NCBI GenBank assembly: GCA_024278715.1
Contig: JAJRSN010000331.1
Coordinates: forward strand, 1 to 5,468
DNA: 5,468 nt
DNA from: Calditrichota bacterium
GTDB lineage: Bacteria; Calditrichota; Calditrichia; Calditrichales; Calditrichaceae
Reading direction: 5' to 3'
Part shown: in pieces, positions 3,963 through 5,468 of the stretch
Numbering within the stretch: the first letter of the stretch is position 1
Layout of the letters: every line of letters begins with the position of its first letter
Notes under the pieces: generated by a model
Told to the model about the DNA's origin: nothing
The model's database searches: none
Seen by the model: only the letters and a program-made list of their open reading frames with translations
Translations under genes and position numbers: made by a program

Positions 3963-5468
3963 CTAAAAGTTATAGTTCAGTTCAAGATAAAAATTATGCT
4001 CTTGCGAACGATTCCACGGCGCTGCAAACATCTTCCCCTTATTAGCGTCCAACGTTGACTGCCATGGTTCAAAACGAATATTATTGATCGGTTTATGATG
4101 ATCCGCCGTGTATTTTAATCTGACCGAAAGATTTGACGTTAAGCGTGAATACACGGAAAGCCAGAAGCGCAGAGCGCCGCGGCGGCTGTCCATTACCACA
4201 AATTGTGTTTCCTCAAAATTCCAGAAAAATCCCTTGTAATAAGCAAGCATTCCGCTCAGCCGGAAATTCCGGTTGAAATTGTGCGAATAGTTGGCGGCAA
4301 TGGCTTCGCCGTCTAACGCCATATCGCCGAATACTCTCGGTCGCGGATGCACAATCAATTTTGAATTCGCGTACAAAATATCAAAAGCGTCGTAATTGGA
4401 AAGCCGAAAACGCAGCCGCCCCCTGAATTCATAATTTTTGTAAAACCGATTCGGGGTCAAATCATTCTGAGGCTCCCGCGCCTGCCACTTTTGTCTTAAT
4501 TGAATAACCAACGGGTAAACCGGACGATAATCGACGGTTCCCACCAGTCGATAATTTTTAGCCCGATCGGATTTACGCAGCCAGTTGTCGTATTCCATGC
4601 GCAACGTTACCTGGCGCAGCATTTGATAATAGGTATTTAAATAGAATCCCTGCTCCGCCTGGGGCTGCGGATTGTTGATGTAAAGCTGTCCGTAAAGCGG
4701 AGATTGCAAATAGTAATAATCTTCGAAAATCGTTCCTTTGTAGCGCCGATAGTTGGAAAACGAACGCTGGTAGGGATTATCAAAACCGAGGGCATAATCC
4801 CGATAGAGCGCCAACACGTTAAAATTTTCCTGCTGCCAGTAAACGGAAGCCACCAAAGCCCGCGGTCCGGCGCCGAATCTGAATCCCGACGAACTCTTGT
4901 CCAAAATACCGTATTCGCCCTGCAGAGCGATATTGCGCCAGACCGTTTGGAAATTAACGCCGTAAACCCTTCGGAAGGAAATCGCTTTATTCCAAAAGGG
5001 ATTGCTGCCGCGCGCAGCCGCCCCGCCGTAAGCCTGCTTTATTTCGCTGTCTGCCGTGACCTGCCTGATATCCCAGTTCTGGTTGCCCGAATTGTCCTGT
5101 CCGACAATTTCATAAGGATTAGGATCAAGATAGCGGTCGTAGGCGCTTTCGTAATAGCTCATGCCGAAAAAGGTGCCGGGAGTAAACGTGTATTGCAGAT
5201 GTCCGCCATAGGTAAGTTCTTTAACGGCATTCAGCCAACTTAAATCATAATTATCAGGTCCGCGAAGGCTGTCGCCGGGGGTGTAAGGAAATCGTTGATC
5301 AAGTACCACAAAATGATTAAAAGACGCCTTGCCCTGATATTTTTCTTTATTGAGAATGGCGTCTCGCGAGTCGTACGAGACAAATCCGATTCCGCGCAAA
5401 TTGCGGTAATCCAATTCAAAAGCCAAACCCCTTAATGTGAATTCGCGGGTTCGCGAAAGATCGCCGGA
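3963..5468 (-). CDS. Large outer-membrane beta-barrel protein, 5' end outside window
   Basis: The frame is open through the right edge, so 501 C-terminal residues are visible and the start is missing. The first possible start inside the window is a TTG (5424-5426) reading LAFEL. Coding continues upstream of it as SGDLSRTREFTLRG, so it is not the true start. The sequence is rich in Tyr, Phe, Trp and Arg, with many amphipathic strands (for example ALVASVYWQQENFNVLALYRDY split across two strands) and polar loops. It ends NFYLELNYNF, the terminal Phe typical of barrels folded by BamA. The middle (ALYRDYALGFDNPYQRSF, then EQGFYLNTYYQM) resembles barrels that carry an N-terminal helix-hairpin-helix region in FCB bacteria. 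I give that only as a possibility, since the N-terminus is not visible. It is first of the visible - strand genes. Confidence 0.8.
   Translation of the reverse strand, partial: SGDLSRTREFTLRGLAFELDYRNLRGIGFVSYDSRDAILNKEKYQGKASFNHFVVLDQRFPYTPGDSLRGPDNYDLSWLNAVKELTYGGHLQYTFTPGTFFGMSYYESAYDRYLDPNPYEIVGQDNSGNQNWDIRQVTADSEIKQAYGGAAARGSNPFWNKAISFRRVYGVNFQTVWRNIALQGEYGILDKSSSGFRFGAGPRALVASVYWQQENFNVLALYRDYALGFDNPYQRSFSNYRRYKGTIFEDYYYLQSPLYGQLYINNPQPQAEQGFYLNTYYQMLRQVTLRMEYDNWLRKSDRAKNYRLVGTVDYRPVYPLVIQLRQKWQAREPQNDLTPNRFYKNYEFRGRLRFRLSNYDAFDILYANSKLIVHPRPRVFGDMALDGEAIAANYSHNFNRNFRLSGMLAYYKGFFWNFEETQFVVMDSRRGALRFWLSVYSRLTSNLSVRLKYTADHHKPINNIRFEPWQSTLDANKGKMFAAPWNRSQEHNFYLELNYNF

Noticed and set aside
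4704..5243. 179-codon + strand open frame
   Set aside because: It lies wholly opposite the large barrel gene, starts at a TTG, shows no recognisable domain, and is explained by the composition of the opposite strand.
5424..5426. TTG at 5424-5426 as the start of the large barrel gene
   Set aside because: The frame stays open to the window edge with barrel-like sequence (REFTLRG) and no Shine-Dalgarno is evident, so the true start lies outside the window.

Overview
The window looks like chromosomal DNA of a Gram-negative, didermic bacterium. Two adjacent genes encode outer-membrane beta-barrel proteins, and a third encodes an exported protein with a signal peptide. The style of these proteins (FadL/PorV-like barrel, aromatic-rich large barrel) and the moderate-to-low GC fit the FCB group, for example a Calditrichota-like lineage. 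That placement is inference, since there is no rRNA or other marker gene here. I see no mobile element, CRISPR array, tRNA or rRNA.

Left part, + strand (1-1034). The first 36 bases read as the last 11 codons of a gene whose end (NYRTLMNRLKE) resembles the C-terminal Fis-type helix-turn-helix of sigma-54 activators. A 201-base non-coding stretch (37-237) follows. It holds two palindromes of form TTGCA-N5-TGCAA whose centres are 32 bases apart, an outer inverted repeat around them, and a close match to a sigma-54 promoter (TGGCA-N6-TTGCT, 187-202). Downstream are three closely packed + strand reading frames with 12-base gaps: a 71-residue acidic protein of unknown function, a 124-residue stand-alone receiver-like protein with altered conserved residues, and a possible 29-residue single-span membrane peptide. 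A long-stem terminator with a T-rich tail closes the unit. Together this suggests a sigma-54-controlled signalling operon, with its activator possibly encoded immediately upstream.

Right part, - strand (1047-5468). Three genes run leftward with gaps of 12 and 15 bases, so they are probably one operon. In transcription order they are: a large outer-membrane barrel (5' end outside the window), a smaller FadL/PorV-like outer-membrane barrel, and an exported homologue of the UshA/CpdB 5'-nucleotidase family. The nucleotidase homologue keeps both domains but lacks most of the metal-binding and catalytic residues, so it may be a binding or scaffold protein rather than a hydrolase. The - strand operon converges on the + strand operon, and the shared spacer holds the terminator. 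Every base of the window is assigned to these units; no gap other than 37-237 exceeds about 110 bases.
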